DNA of 58,876 nt from a bacterium (GTDB taxonomy: Bacteria; SZUA-79; Acidulodesulfobacterales; Acidulodesulfobacteraceae). Shown one piece after another: positions 16,830 to 26,030 of the stretch. How positions within the stretch are numbered: position 1 is the first letter of the stretch; every line of letters starts with the position of its first letter. A program made the translations under genes and the position numbers. The notes beneath the pieces are model-generated. The model saw nothing but the letters and a program-made list of their open reading frames with translations, had not been told where the DNA came from and did no database searches. The stretch is from positions 1 to 58,876 of the forward strand of contig JAJYDX010000009.1 of assembly GCA_021777135.1 (NCBI GenBank), given 5' to 3'.

Positions 16830-16923
16830 TTGATAACCTCCTTGTTTGAATTTATAAAATAAACCCATTAAAATATAAGGCGATTTAATTATATTTTATC
16901 ATAATTCCAATATTCTTTATTTA

Positions 16924-17964
16924 TTATTTTTTAAGGTATTTGTCAATATTTTTTATTTGCCCTGTAAGACTGTCGGAAAATAATGTTTTACCGGTTTTTG
17001 AGGCCATATAGTACAAATATCTTGTTTTAGGAGGAGCTATAGCAGCCGAAATAGCTTCTATATCAGGGCTTGCTATGGGGGTCGGCGGAAGTCCGTAATT
17101 AAAATAAGTATTATATTGAGATTTTATTTTAAGATATTCCGGCTTCATATGAAGAAAAAGTTTATATTTGTCCCCTTTTTGCAAGTATTTTTTATACATT
17201 ATAAGATTCATAGCATAAATAGAGGATGAGTCTATATCTAGAGGCATATTGATTTTTAATCTATTTTTTATCACCGAAGAAATTAGAGAGGTGGCTTTTT
17301 TGTTTTTTTCATCAGCTTCTTTTATTATAAGCGACGCAATAATTAAATCTTTATAAGTTAATTTAAGATTTTTTGTTTTTATAAAAAATTCACGCGCCAT
17401 TATTTTAATAATATTTTCAGGTTTAGAATTTATTTTAAAAATGTAAGTGTCCGGGTATAAAAATCCTTCGGCGCTTTTAGCGTCTATTTTTATGCTTAAA
17501 AGGAATTTTTTATCAAAGCACTTTTTTAAAAAAAGCTTTTTATCTGTTATTTTATATTTAGACAAGATTGAAGCTATATCGAAAATATTTAATCCGGGCG
17601 GAATCGGAACTTTGGCTCTTGCTATATTGCCGTTAACAAATTCATGATAAATTGCCGCAGGGGACTTGTCTATTGATACGTAATAAGTTCCAGCCTGGAT
17701 ATACCTTGAATAGCCGCTGATAAATCCTATGAAATAAAAAAGATAAGGGTTGCCTATGAGTTTTTTGTGGTAAAGTTTATAAACTATATCTTTCAAAGAA
17801 TCCCCTCTTGCGATAGTAATAAGTTTAGGTTTTTTAGGAGTGAAAGATTGCGGAGTTAAGGCATATAAAAGAAGATAAGCGATAATGATGACGGGAATTG
17901 CTATTTTTAAAATAAAAGTTATCTTTTTAACGCGTCTATAAAGAGCATAGTCGAAATAGCACAT
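16924..17964 (-). CDS. mltG: Endolytic transglycosylase MltG
   Basis: MltG is an inner-membrane lytic transglycosylase that cleaves nascent glycan strands and so sets their length. The 346-residue protein has one N-terminal membrane helix (about 18-38), a LysM-like segment (IARGDSLKDIVYKLYHKK) and the YceG/MltG catalytic domain. The catalytic glutamate lies in LIIASLIIKEADEKN, followed by VIKNRLKINMPLDIDSSSIYA and the NTYFNYGLPPTPI motif. It stands upstream of ruvX on the same strand orientation group (mltG-ruvX pairing is common). Confidence 0.93.
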   Translation of the reverse strand: MCYFDYALYRRVKKITFILKIAIPVIIIAYLLLYALTPQSFTPKKPKLITIARGDSLKDIVYKLYHKKLIGNPYLFYFIGFISGYSRYIQAGTYYVSIDKSPAAIYHEFVNGNIARAKVPIPPGLNIFDIASILSKYKITDKKLFLKKCFDKKFLLSIKIDAKSAEGFLYPDTYIFKINSKPENIIKIMAREFFIKTKNLKLTYKDLIIASLIIKEADEKNKKATSLISSVIKNRLKINMPLDIDSSSIYAMNLIMYKKYLQKGDKYKLFLHMKPEYLKIKSQYNTYFNYGLPPTPIASPDIEAISAAIAPPKTRYLYYMASKTGKTLFSDSLTGQIKNIDKYLKK

Positions 17965-18026
17965 TTATTATTTGTATTAACCGGCTAATTTATATTAAGG
18001 ATATATTGTATATTAATATTTTAAAA

Positions 18027-18473
18027 TTATGCAAAGGTTTTTTTATGCCTGTCCAAGTAAGATTGCAATATGAAGGTCGAAGCGATTGAGTCAATCTTTT
18101 CCTTTCTTTTTTTTCTTTTTATATTTTGTTCTATGAGGCTTTTTTGTGCTTGGACGGAGGAAAATCTCTCATCGTAAACTGTAATCGTAATTCCACCGTC
18201 TATTTCATCTTTTAATTGCTTGATAAATTCTTCTATTTTAATAGATATCTCAGTTTGTTTACCTTTAAGTCCTATCGGCATACCTATGACTATTAATCCG
18301 ACATCTTCCTCGTTTGTGATTTTTTTTAGATCGGAGACAGTCTTTTTTAATGATTCGTTTAATATAAATTTAAAAGGAAAAGCAATAGTTTGAGTGTCGT
18401 CGCTCAAGGACAGCCCGATTCTTTTTAAACCGAAGTCTATGCCAAGAGCTTTTTTATTTTTATTTTCAAACAT
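18027..18473 (-). CDS. ruvX: Holliday junction resolvase-like RuvX/YqgF
   Basis: A small RNase H-fold nuclease implicated in 16S rRNA 5'-end maturation and Holliday junction resolution. GIDFGLKRIGLSLSD carries the first catalytic Asp, LIVIGMP the second strand, and VYDERFSS with DSIAS the last acidic residues. I start it at 18473 (MFENKNKKALGIDFG), which gives about 148 residues; the open frame extends to 18518 but that extra 15 residues lie in bioB and have no homologous look. This start overlaps the bioB stop by 8 bp, which suggests translational coupling. Confidence 0.9.
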   Translation of the reverse strand: MFENKNKKALGIDFGLKRIGLSLSDDTQTIAFPFKFILNESLKKTVSDLKKITNEEDVGLIVIGMPIGLKGKQTEISIKIEEFIKQLKDEIDGGITITVYDERFSSVQAQKSLIEQNIKRKKRKEKIDSIASTFILQSYLDRHKKTFA

Positions 18474-19491
18474 ATTCGGTTTGCGATGTGTGCGCAGTTC
18501 CGGTAAGATTTGCTTCAAATCCTAAATCGCTTATCAATTCTAAATCTAGTTCCGGATTTCTTCCAGAAGTAAGAAGATAATTACCAAGAAGCATGCCGTT
18601 AGCTCCGGCAATAAGGGCAAGCGGTTGAAGCTGGCGGAGGTTGTGCTCTCTCCCTCCTTGCGCCAGGATATTTTTACTGGGATTTACGAGTCTGAAGACG
18701 GCAAGAGTTTTTAGGCATTCCATAGGGGTAAGCGGTTCTGCACCTTCAAGAGGGGTGCCTTTTATAGGATTTAAAAAGTTAACCGGAATATTATCGACAT
18801 CCAGTTCTTTTATTTCTTTTGCCATTTTTATTCTGTCTAATCTTGATTCACCCATTCCTATAATTACGCCGGAGCAGACTTTAAGCCCGGCTTTCTTTGC
18901 GGATTTAACTGTTTCCAAGTTGTCTGCAAAAGAGTGTGTGGAGCATATTTCCGGAAAATAATCCTTGCTTGTTTCGATATTATGATGAAACACTTCCAGA
19001 CCGCATTGTTTTAGGAAAGACAAATCTTCATAATTCATAAGTCCAAGAGAAGCGCATGGAGTAATCCCTACCTCGTTTTTTATAGATCTTACGGCATCGG
19101 CAATTATTTCTAGTTCCGCGCGTTCTGTTATCCTGGTTCCGCTGGTAACTATTGAGAATTCATTTGCCCCGTTATTTTTTGCTATTTTAGCCGCTTCTAC
19201 TATATCTGAAACTGGCATAAGAGAGTTAACCTTAATTTTTTTTTCTTTTTTGCCTGCAACGGCTGATTGTCCGCAGAATGAACAGTCTTCCGAGCATATT
19301 CCAGTTTTTGCGCTTACGATAGAGCAGAAGTTGACCTTTTTTCCTGTATATTTTTCTTTCAGTTCAAGAGTTAAAGAAAAAAGTTCAAGAAGAGGGGCGC
19401 CGGAAAGTTCAAAAACGGATAAAAGGATATCGTCCGTGATTTCTATGTTTTTATTTATGGATTCCTTAATTTTTAATAGTAAAGTACTCAT
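18466..19491 (-). CDS. bioB: Biotin synthase
   Basis: A radical-SAM enzyme that inserts sulfur into dethiobiotin, the last step of biotin synthesis. The SAM-cluster motif is GICSEDCSFCGQS, and later motifs include GLEVFHHNIETS, VCSGVIIGMGE, PVNFLNPIKGTPLEG and LLGNYLLTSGR, all standard for BioB. The length of 341 is normal. bioC and bioF lie about 3-4 kb away on the same strand, so biotin genes are split. I see no BirA-type operator in the short upstream region. Confidence 0.96.
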   Translation of the reverse strand: MSTLLLKIKESINKNIEITDDILLSVFELSGAPLLELFSLTLELKEKYTGKKVNFCSIVSAKTGICSEDCSFCGQSAVAGKKEKKIKVNSLMPVSDIVEAAKIAKNNGANEFSIVTSGTRITERAELEIIADAVRSIKNEVGITPCASLGLMNYEDLSFLKQCGLEVFHHNIETSKDYFPEICSTHSFADNLETVKSAKKAGLKVCSGVIIGMGESRLDRIKMAKEIKELDVDNIPVNFLNPIKGTPLEGAEPLTPMECLKTLAVFRLVNPSKNILAQGGREHNLRQLQPLALIAGANGMLLGNYLLTSGRNPELDLELISDLGFEANLTGTAHTSQTEYV

Positions 19492-19545
19492 TGTTTATTT
19501 TTTATACCTATATTTAGAAATAGTAATAATTCAGATGTGATTATC

Positions 19546-19935
19546 CTAAAAATTGCTATTATCGTTATTGTCGTCTGTATCGTCAAAAGGGTTATTAAAA
19601 AAAAATTGAAACGACTGACTCTTTTTCATTAAAAATACAAGTTCATCTATGCTTTTAGATTTTTCGATCGCATCAAAAATGGTTTTTAGTTTATTCTGAT
19701 AATCTATAATTTTTTCTCTAAGGTTGAAAATTACCGACGCACCTTCATCGTTAACTCCTAATTCGTTTTTAATTTCAGAAATCAATATAAGTGTTTCAGC
19801 GGTTTTTTCGTCTATATATAGAACGTTCTCCTTCCGCTCTACATGAATTATTCCTTCATCTACAAAAAACATTGCGGATTTGTCATTTAAATTAATTTCG
19901 CCGCAAAAATTTATAAGATTAATAAAATAATCCAT
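19546..19935 (-). CDS. cbpM: CbpM-like chaperone modulator
   Basis: A 129-residue protein that follows the DnaJ-like gene by 2 bp on the same strand. The middle part (ETAETLILISEIKNELGVNDEGASVIFNLREKI) has the MerR-like 'LGV-EGA-ILxLR' signature of CbpM/HspR-type proteins, then a coiled-coil (about 75-105) and an Asp/Asn-rich tail. CbpM proteins bind the J-domain of CbpA and inhibit it. The assignment rests on this signature and the location, so moderate confidence. Confidence 0.7.
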   Translation of the reverse strand: MDYFINLINFCGEINLNDKSAMFFVDEGIIHVERKENVLYIDEKTAETLILISEIKNELGVNDEGASVIFNLREKIIDYQNKLKTIFDAIEKSKSIDELVFLMKKSQSFQFFFNNPFDDTDDNNDNSNF

Positions 19936-19937
19936 TT

Positions 19938-20843
19938 TTAAATTCCTTCTTTTGAAAGCTCGGCAAATATCTTTCTTGTTTTATCAGATATGCCTGAAGG
20001 TATATCTATTAATACGGTAACTATTAAATCTCCGGTTTTTTTTCCTGAAACATCAGTGGCGCCTTTTTTAGGAATACGGAACTTTGTTCCATATTGTGTT
20101 CCGGAAGGTATTGTAATCATAAATTTACCTTCTATTCCCGAAACTTCTATTTTTGCTCCAAGGACTGCCTCGGTTAAATTTATTTTTTTATTAATATAAA
20201 TATCATTTTCTTTTCTTTCGTAAATATTATCATTTATAACGGAAATAGTAATATATAAGTCACCGTTGTCGCCGCCGTTAAAACCAGCGGAGCCTTTTCC
20301 AGAAAGTTTTATTTTACCGCCGTCTTGAATCCCCGCAGGTATTTTTATTTTTATTTTCTCGCCATTTAAGTTAATTATTCTTTCGGTTCCTTTGACGCTT
20401 TCTATTACTGATATTTCAAGCGAAGCATTTAAATTACTTCCTTTCGTAGGCCCCTGTTTTTTTCCTGACCTGTTAAAAAGGTCTGAAAATATATCCTCGA
20501 AGTTAAAACCTTCTCCGCCGCCGGCATTGTTGTAGTTATAATTAAAACCTGAGTTGTTGCTCCCAGAGTAATTATAGTTGTATTGTCCTTGGCCTTGGCC
20601 GGCGCCTGCGTTTTTAAAGTTAAAATAGTTACTTCCAAGTTCGTCGTATTCCTTTCGTTTTTTTTCGTCCTTGAGGATATCGTATGCTTCCTGTAATTCT
20701 TTAAATTTAGATTCTGCGGTTTTATCGTTAGGATTGACATCAGGGTGGTGTTTTCTTGCAAGTTTTCTATAGGCTTTTTTTATTTCATCTGCCGAAGCCG
20801 TTTTATCTACGCCAAGTATTTTGTAATAATCTTTATATTCCAT
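19938..20843 (-). CDS. cbpA: DnaJ-like co-chaperone CbpA
   Basis: A 301-residue class B J-protein that stimulates Hsp70 ATPase and binds clients. The J-domain (1-70) has the HPD motif in [11 protein letters not shown] long Gly/Asn/Tyr-rich linker follows (about 78-125). The C-terminal substrate-binding domains lack the four-CxxCxGxG zinc finger of DnaJ itself, which places it with CbpA. It is followed by cbpM in a two-gene operon. Confidence 0.92.
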   Translation of the reverse strand: MEYKDYYKILGVDKTASADEIKKAYRKLARKHHPDVNPNDKTAESKFKELQEAYDILKDEKKRKEYDELGSNYFNFKNAGAGQGQGQYNYNYSGSNNSGFNYNYNNAGGGEGFNFEDIFSDLFNRSGKKQGPTKGSNLNASLEISVIESVKGTERIINLNGEKIKIKIPAGIQDGGKIKLSGKGSAGFNGGDNGDLYITISVINDNIYERKENDIYINKKINLTEAVLGAKIEVSGIEGKFMITIPSGTQYGTKFRIPKKGATDVSGKKTGDLIVTVLIDIPSGISDKTRKIFAELSKEGI

Positions 20844-21068
20844 ATTTAATATTTATAACAGAATTCATAAAAAAATTCAATATCATGGAAATATATGCCA
20901 TAGGAATCAAAATATAAAGATAAAATTATTTTAAAAAAACTATTGATTTTTTTTAAAATAATGATATATATATATTATACAAAAATTTAATCTGTACCAT
21001 AAATCTTGCATAATCCGGTTTGTAAAAGTTAATTAAATTTTATTTTAATTTTAAGGAGAGAGTTCACG

Positions 21069-21614
21069 ATGAACAAAAAAACAAAGTTCGGCCTTTCTAT
21101 GTTAGGCTTAGTTCTCGGCGTTTCCGCCGTTCTTTCTGGATGCGCCCCAAAGGTTACCAAGACTTCTTCAAGCGCCTTGCCTCCGGCAAAACAACCTACG
21201 GCTTCAGCTGCGAAGTCTCAGGCTCAACAAGTACCTTCTTATATGAAGAAGTATCCTTGGCTTGCAAATTACAGCATTCAATCTAATTCCAACAACATTC
21301 ATTTTGCTTTTGACAAATCTATTCTCACCCCGCTCGATAAAACTATTCTTAAGAAAGATGCGATTTACCTTAAGTATAATTCAAACGTAGCTATACAAAT
21401 TCAGGGCAACTGCGATAGGAGAGGCTCGGAAGCATACAACCTTGCGCTTGGATGGAGAAGGGCTAATGCCGCCAAAGCATATCTTCAAGATCTTGGCGTA
21501 GCAGCAGACAGGCTTAAAACAATCAGCTATGGTAAAGAAAAGCCTCTATGCAGAGCTCATACCAGCGTGTGTTACGCAATAAACAGAAGAGACCATTTTG
21601 CAGTTGCTAAATAA
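21069..21614 (+). CDS. pal: Peptidoglycan-associated lipoprotein (OmpA-family)
   Basis: A 181-residue outer-membrane lipoprotein that anchors the outer membrane to peptidoglycan. The signal peptide ends in the lipobox VLSGC (about residue 25). A Ser/Ala/Pro linker follows, and then the OmpA-like domain with IHFAFDKSILTP, the Asp/Arg peptidoglycan-binding residues in GNCDRRGSEAYNLALGWRRA, and LKTISYGKEKPLC. The domain is of Pal type, but TolAB are not adjacent. A strong AAGGAGA ribosome site precedes the ATG. A terminator follows. Base composition is less AT-biased than its neighbours, as expected for a highly expressed gene. Confidence 0.9.
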   Translation: MNKKTKFGLSMLGLVLGVSAVLSGCAPKVTKTSSSALPPAKQPTASAAKSQAQQVPSYMKKYPWLANYSIQSNSNNIHFAFDKSILTPLDKTILKKDAIYLKYNSNVAIQIQGNCDRRGSEAYNLALGWRRANAAKAYLQDLGVAADRLKTISYGKEKPLCRAHTSVCYAINRRDHFAVAK

Positions 21615-21652
21615 ACAGCAAAATTTTAAAGTTTTAAGTTAAAATTTAATTT

Positions 21653-21693
21653 AACCCTGAATAAGTAAAGTTCTTATTCAGGGTTTTTTATTT
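21653..21693 (+). terminator. Intrinsic terminator after pal
   Basis: AACCCTGAATAAG (21653-21665) pairs perfectly with CTTATTCAGGGTT (21673-21685) around a 7-base loop, and TTTTATTT follows. The U-tract overlaps the last codons of the converging bioC gene. Confidence 0.92.
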
Positions 21694-22500
21694 CTCAAGT
21701 GTCAGATATGCTATATTGTATGTGCAGAAGACGGTTCCATTTTTATCGCGGTAATGTTTGTCGTAGTTAGCTAGTACGCGTCTTAATAAAACTGTGTCGC
21801 ATATTTTTTCGTTAACGGCATTTTTTGCTCCCAGCATATTTATTCTTTTAAGTAGTTGCAACGAAGATTTGGCAGTTTCTATGTATTCTATGGATTCTGA
21901 TGAGTTTATTTTAAAACCTGCAGCTACTATTTTTTCTTTAATATATTCTAGGCTTGGAAATGTATGCATTTTTATGCTTTCATTAGCTATGTCTTTAAAA
22001 TTTTCCCTAAATTCCTTTAATGTTCCAGAAATTAAAAATGACAGGATAATAATTCCGTCGTCCTTTAATAGAGAAATGCATTTATTAAGGAAATCTCCTA
22101 TATCGTTAAGCCAATGAAGCGTCATATTTGAAAATATTACGTCAAACTTAATTTTGCATAAAGGCATTAGTTCTGCGTCTCCGCATATAAAATGCGCATT
22201 ATTTGACGACCCTTTATTTTCATTTGCTTTTATTTTTTTTTGCGCTTTTTTAAGCAGACCTAATGCAATGTCTAATCCTAAATAATCAAAACTATTTTCA
22301 GATACGGCATCTTTAATGGCAAAATATCCCTGAGCCGTTCCGCATCCTATGTCTAGTATGTTGATATATTTTTTATCGGAATTATAATTTTTTATAGTTC
22401 CGGATATCATTCTAAGAGTCAAATTATGATAAGACGTAAAATTATCATAATCTTTAGCGCCTGAAAAATTTTTTTTAACTTTATGTTTGTCTATAGTCAT
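21688..22500 (-). CDS. bioC: Malonyl-ACP O-methyltransferase BioC
   Basis: A SAM-dependent methyltransferase that masks malonyl-ACP to start pimeloyl synthesis for biotin. Motif I is ILDIGCGTAQGYF, followed by LGLDIALGLLKKA, HFICGDAELMPL and FDVIFSNMTLHWLND, which is a strong BioC signature. The length of 270 is normal. It lies 12 bp downstream of bioF on the same strand, and bioH or an equivalent demethylase is not visible nearby. Confidence 0.9.
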   Translation of the reverse strand: MTIDKHKVKKNFSGAKDYDNFTSYHNLTLRMISGTIKNYNSDKKYINILDIGCGTAQGYFAIKDAVSENSFDYLGLDIALGLLKKAQKKIKANENKGSSNNAHFICGDAELMPLCKIKFDVIFSNMTLHWLNDIGDFLNKCISLLKDDGIIILSFLISGTLKEFRENFKDIANESIKMHTFPSLEYIKEKIVAAGFKINSSESIEYIETAKSSLQLLKRINMLGAKNAVNEKICDTVLLRRVLANYDKHYRDKNGTVFCTYNIAYLTLEK

Positions 22501-22512
22501 ATTTTTAATTAT

Positions 22513-23730
22513 CTATACGCAACTGTAAAATTTGACGTTATGCGCAATATCTTTTAATGCTTTTTTAAGAGTCTCTTTTTTCAGCTTTGCATTTACTCCG
22601 AGCCTTAATCTTGCATTTTTTCTTTGAACAGTCGGGTATCTTACCGCTTTTAGGTAAATCCCCATCTTTAACAATTCTTTTTCAACAGATACGGCCTTAT
22701 CTTCTTCTCCAATAAATATCGGGATTATATGGGTAGTTGAATTAAGAGTATTCAGTCCCGATTTTTTTAAGTAATCGCGCGCAAATTTAGAATAGTCCTG
22801 TAATTTTTTTACTATTTTAGGGTTGTCCTTTATTAGCTTTAATGCTTCCAGGGCAGAAGCGGCTGACGAAGGAGGTATGCCTGTAGAAAATATAAAAGTT
22901 CTGCTAAAATTAATCAGATATTCTATTATTAATGAACTTGAAACGGCAAAAGCTCCGTTTGACGCAAGAGCTTTGCCCAGAGTTCCTATTATTATATCAG
23001 GTTTTACTTTATGAAAATCAGCGCTTCCCCCGCCTTTTTCCCCGATTGTTCCGGTTGCATGGGCGTCATCTACGATACTTAATGCCCCGTGTAGTTTAGC
23101 AATATTTAAGATGCCTGGTAAATCGGGGACATCTCCGTCCATACTGAAAACACCCTCGGTTATAACAAGTTTTATTTCATAGTTCTTATGTTTATCTAAA
23201 ATGTTTTCAAGACAATTTAAATCGTTATGCTTAAAACTCTTAAATTTTACGCCAGATGCCAGAACCCCGTCAATTATCGATGCATGAGAGAGTTCGTCGA
23301 AAGCAATGAAGGTTTTTAAAGGAAGGATAGAGGACAGAGACTTAATTATTCCGGTATTAGCTTGATATCCGGACGGATATAATAATGATTTTTCATAACC
23401 GCCTTTGAAATCGCATAGTTCTTTTTCGAGCGCCAAGTGTATTTCAGAATGACCATATATTAAAAAAGAAGATGATGCCGAAGTTCCATAAACGTCGATT
23501 GCTTTTTTTGTCGCTTTTTTTATCTTTTTGTTTTTAGCAAACCCTAAATAATCGTTAGTTGCAAGATTAGCCGTTGCGGTGCTATAATTAATAAAACGGC
23601 CATTTGTGTTTTTATCCTGACAGGTTTTTAGGTTAAAATCCTCATAGGCTATCTCAGGAATTTTTCTATAAAGTCCTAGTTTTTTATTATTTTCGATTTT
23701 GTTAAAGATTAATTCGGATAGTAAAGACAT
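22513..23730 (-). CDS. bioF: 8-amino-7-oxononanoate synthase
   Basis: A PLP-dependent alpha-oxoamine synthase that joins pimeloyl-ACP/CoA and L-alanine. YSTATANLATNDYLGFA is the N-terminal motif. SASSSFLIYGHSEIHLALE, the VDDAHATGTIGEKGGGS aspartate motif and the GTLGKALASNGAF lysine motif are all standard. The length of 405 is normal. It leads the bioF-bioC pair. Confidence 0.94.
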   Translation of the reverse strand: MSLLSELIFNKIENNKKLGLYRKIPEIAYEDFNLKTCQDKNTNGRFINYSTATANLATNDYLGFAKNKKIKKATKKAIDVYGTSASSSFLIYGHSEIHLALEKELCDFKGGYEKSLLYPSGYQANTGIIKSLSSILPLKTFIAFDELSHASIIDGVLASGVKFKSFKHNDLNCLENILDKHKNYEIKLVITEGVFSMDGDVPDLPGILNIAKLHGALSIVDDAHATGTIGEKGGGSADFHKVKPDIIIGTLGKALASNGAFAVSSSLIIEYLINFSRTFIFSTGIPPSSAASALEALKLIKDNPKIVKKLQDYSKFARDYLKKSGLNTLNSTTHIIPIFIGEEDKAVSVEKELLKMGIYLKAVRYPTVQRKNARLRLGVNAKLKKETLKKALKDIAHNVKFYSCV

Positions 23731-23830
23731 AACTTATTTTTATAATAACATATTTAAATATTAAATAAAATCTTTAAATTAAAATTAAAAAAGCAAATTA
23801 TAATCTTTAAAATAGCAATCAGTCTTAATA

Positions 23831-24601
23831 ATGAAAAAAAAATTTGAATTAACCGCGGTGGATTTATATCCTGAAATTATGAATATTTACGGCGACAGAG
23901 GAAATATTATTTATTTTAAATACAGGTGTTCTATTTATGGAATAGATATAAAAACTTATGATGTTTCAATAGGAAGTGAAACGGAAAAAGTATACAACGG
24001 AGCCGATATTTTTTTTATGGGCGGAGGACAGGATGCCGAACAGGCTTTAATTTATGAAGATTTTACTAACAATAAAAAAAATATTTTAACAGCGGCTATG
24101 CAAGAGAATAAGATAATGCTGGCAATATGCGGCAGTTATCAGCTGTTATGCGATTATTACAAATCTACAGACGGTAAAATAATAAAAGGTATTTCTATAT
24201 TTAAGGGCTTTACGGAAGCCTGTAATCCAAGATTAATCGGAAATATAGCCGTTGAGACTGAAAATTTTGTTTTAGTAGGATTTGAAAATCATGGCGGCAG
24301 GACTTATATGGAAAAAGAACAGGATGTTTTAGGGACTGTCATAAAAGGATTCGGAAACAACGGAGAAGATAAAACCGAAGGGGCAAGAACCGGAAATTTT
24401 TTCGGTACTTATCTGCATGGAAGTTTTCTGCCTAAAAATTTTGCGTTTTGCGATTATCTCATAGATATTGCCTTAAAGAACAAGTATGGCATTGCGCTTA
24501 ACGAAGCGGCAAAGATAAATATCACCGATGTAATTAAAATAGATAACGAATTTGAAATAAGGGCAAGGAATGATATTTCCGATTTGAAAAAATTTATTTA
24601 A
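23831..24601 (+). CDS. gatD: Lipid II isoglutaminyl synthase, glutamine amidotransferase subunit
   Basis: GatD releases ammonia from glutamine and passes it to MurT, which amidates the alpha-carboxyl of D-Glu in lipid II. It is a 256-residue class I-like glutaminase. The N-terminus [18 protein letters not shown] is diagnostic. The nucleophile is C100 ([10 protein letters not shown]), the catalytic His is H196 ([12 protein letters not shown]), and R134 (CNPRLIGN) matches the substrate-binding Arg of the S. aureus enzyme. CobQ/CobB-type amidotransferases are the alternative, but the N-terminal motif and the presence of murT at 28672 argue for GatD. Its 3' end overlaps queF by 8 bp, tail to tail. 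Confidence 0.88.
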   Translation: MKKKFELTAVDLYPEIMNIYGDRGNIIYFKYRCSIYGIDIKTYDVSIGSETEKVYNGADIFFMGGGQDAEQALIYEDFTNNKKNILTAAMQENKIMLAICGSYQLLCDYYKSTDGKIIKGISIFKGFTEACNPRLIGNIAVETENFVLVGFENHGGRTYMEKEQDVLGTVIKGFGNNGEDKTEGARTGNFFGTYLHGSFLPKNFAFCDYLIDIALKNKYGIALNEAAKINITDVIKIDNEFEIRARNDISDLKKFI

Positions 24602-25022
24602 TTTTAATAGCTTTGAGTGTTTCTTTTTCTTTTTCGTATTTTACTTTTACTAACGTATTGAGCCCGCCTCTTGATTCAAATCTAGCTTCTATTTCCATAA
24701 ATTGAGGCTTTAGCAGCTTAGAAAGGTCTTTTAAAATTCTGTTCGCGGCATGTTCTTGGAGAATACCGACGTTTCGGAAAGACAAAAGATAATATTTTAA
24801 AGATTTCATTTCAACTAATTTTTTTGACGGTGAATATGTAATAAAAAGCTCGGCAGTATCAGGCAGCCCAGTCCAAGGACATACCGACGTAAATTCTATG
24901 GTGCCTATTGTCACCGAAGTATTGCTATCCTGATATTGAAAATCCAATGTTTCTAGAATTGCTGTGTCAATGTTCTTTTCGGATAAAATATCAAATCTTT
25001 TATCCGAATATTTGTCTTCCAT
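24594..25022 (-). CDS. queF: NADPH-dependent 7-cyano-7-deazaguanine reductase
   Basis: QueF reduces preQ0 to preQ1 in queuosine synthesis. It is the 142-residue short type. The catalytic Cys48 and Asp55 lie in [13 protein letters not shown], and the QueF motif is [14 protein letters not shown] followed by QEHAANRI. No other queuosine genes are adjacent. It is encoded opposite gatD with an 8-bp convergent overlap. Confidence 0.95.
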   Translation of the reverse strand: MEDKYSDKRFDILSEKNIDTAILETLDFQYQDSNTSVTIGTIEFTSVCPWTGLPDTAELFITYSPSKKLVEMKSLKYYLLSFRNVGILQEHAANRILKDLSKLLKPQFMEIEARFESRGGLNTLVKVKYEKEKETLKAIKIK

Positions 25023-25134
25023 ATGTTTTTTTATTTTTATTTTTATTTTTTTATTCTATAATATTTACTGTATTTTATTGATTTTATCATAATTATAAAA
25101 GCAAATCCATATTAAAATTATATAAAAAATATAA

Positions 25135-25980
25135 ATGAAATTTAACAATTCACCTATAGGTATATTTGATTCCGGCCTCGGAGGATTAACCGTATTTAAA
25201 GAGATTAGAAATATTCTTCCTTCAGAAGATTTGATTTATTTTGGAGACACCGCAAGGGTTCCATATGGCAATAAGTCTAAAGAAACTATAATTAAATATT
25301 CGTCCGAAATTTTAGAATTTTTATCAGTCAAAGGAGTTAAGATTGTAATAGCGGCTTGCAATACATCGTCCAGCTTAGCTTTGGATGATTTGCGAAAGAA
25401 AGCTGCTATTCCGGTATTCGGCGTTATAGAGCCAGGAGCAAAGAAAGCTGTTCGCGTGTCGCCTTCAGGAAATATAGCGGTAATAGGTACAGCCGCGACA
25501 ATTAAAAGCAGGGCGTATTCAACAGCTATAAATAAGGAAATATCATTTTTGACAATTGATAAAAACTTAAAGACAAATAATCATACTAAAATTATTGAAA
25601 AGGCCTGCCCTCTTTTTGTTCCTTTAGTGGAGGAAGGTATTATTAACGAAGAAATAACAAAAAGTATAATAAAATATTACTTATCTTCACTGATTGCAGA
25701 AAAACCGTCATGTCTTGTATTAGGATGCACGCATTATCCTATACTTAAAGGCTTGATATCGGCGGAATTAGGGAGAGATACGGAAATAATAGACTCCGGC
25801 GTTGAAACTGCTAAGGCCGTCAAATATTATTTAGAGGAAAACAATATGCTTAAAAAGGAAAACAAAAATGGTAGTGAACTTTTTTTCGTCAGCGACGATA
25901 TAGATAAGTTTAAAGAACTAGGCGGTAAATTTTTAAAAAGACCTATAGAAAATGTTTACCTGACAGACGGCATAAAATAG
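25135..25980 (+). CDS. murI: Glutamate racemase
   Basis: MurI makes D-glutamate for peptidoglycan. The N-terminus IGIFDSGLGGLTVFKEI, the first catalytic Cys75 (AACNTSS) and the second Cys198 (LGCTHYP) are present. The length of 281 is normal. It lies between gatD and murT, whose product enzyme amidates the D-Glu residue of lipid II, so the region is functionally coherent. Confidence 0.95.
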   Translation: MKFNNSPIGIFDSGLGGLTVFKEIRNILPSEDLIYFGDTARVPYGNKSKETIIKYSSEILEFLSVKGVKIVIAACNTSSSLALDDLRKKAAIPVFGVIEPGAKKAVRVSPSGNIAVIGTAATIKSRAYSTAINKEISFLTIDKNLKTNNHTKIIEKACPLFVPLVEEGIINEEITKSIIKYYLSSLIAEKPSCLVLGCTHYPILKGLISAELGRDTEIIDSGVETAKAVKYYLEENNMLKKENKNGSELFFVSDDIDKFKELGGKFLKRPIENVYLTDGIK

Positions 25981-26030
25981 CAGGCTTAAAATTAATTAAA
26001 CATATAAACTAAACTAATTTTAACTTAATC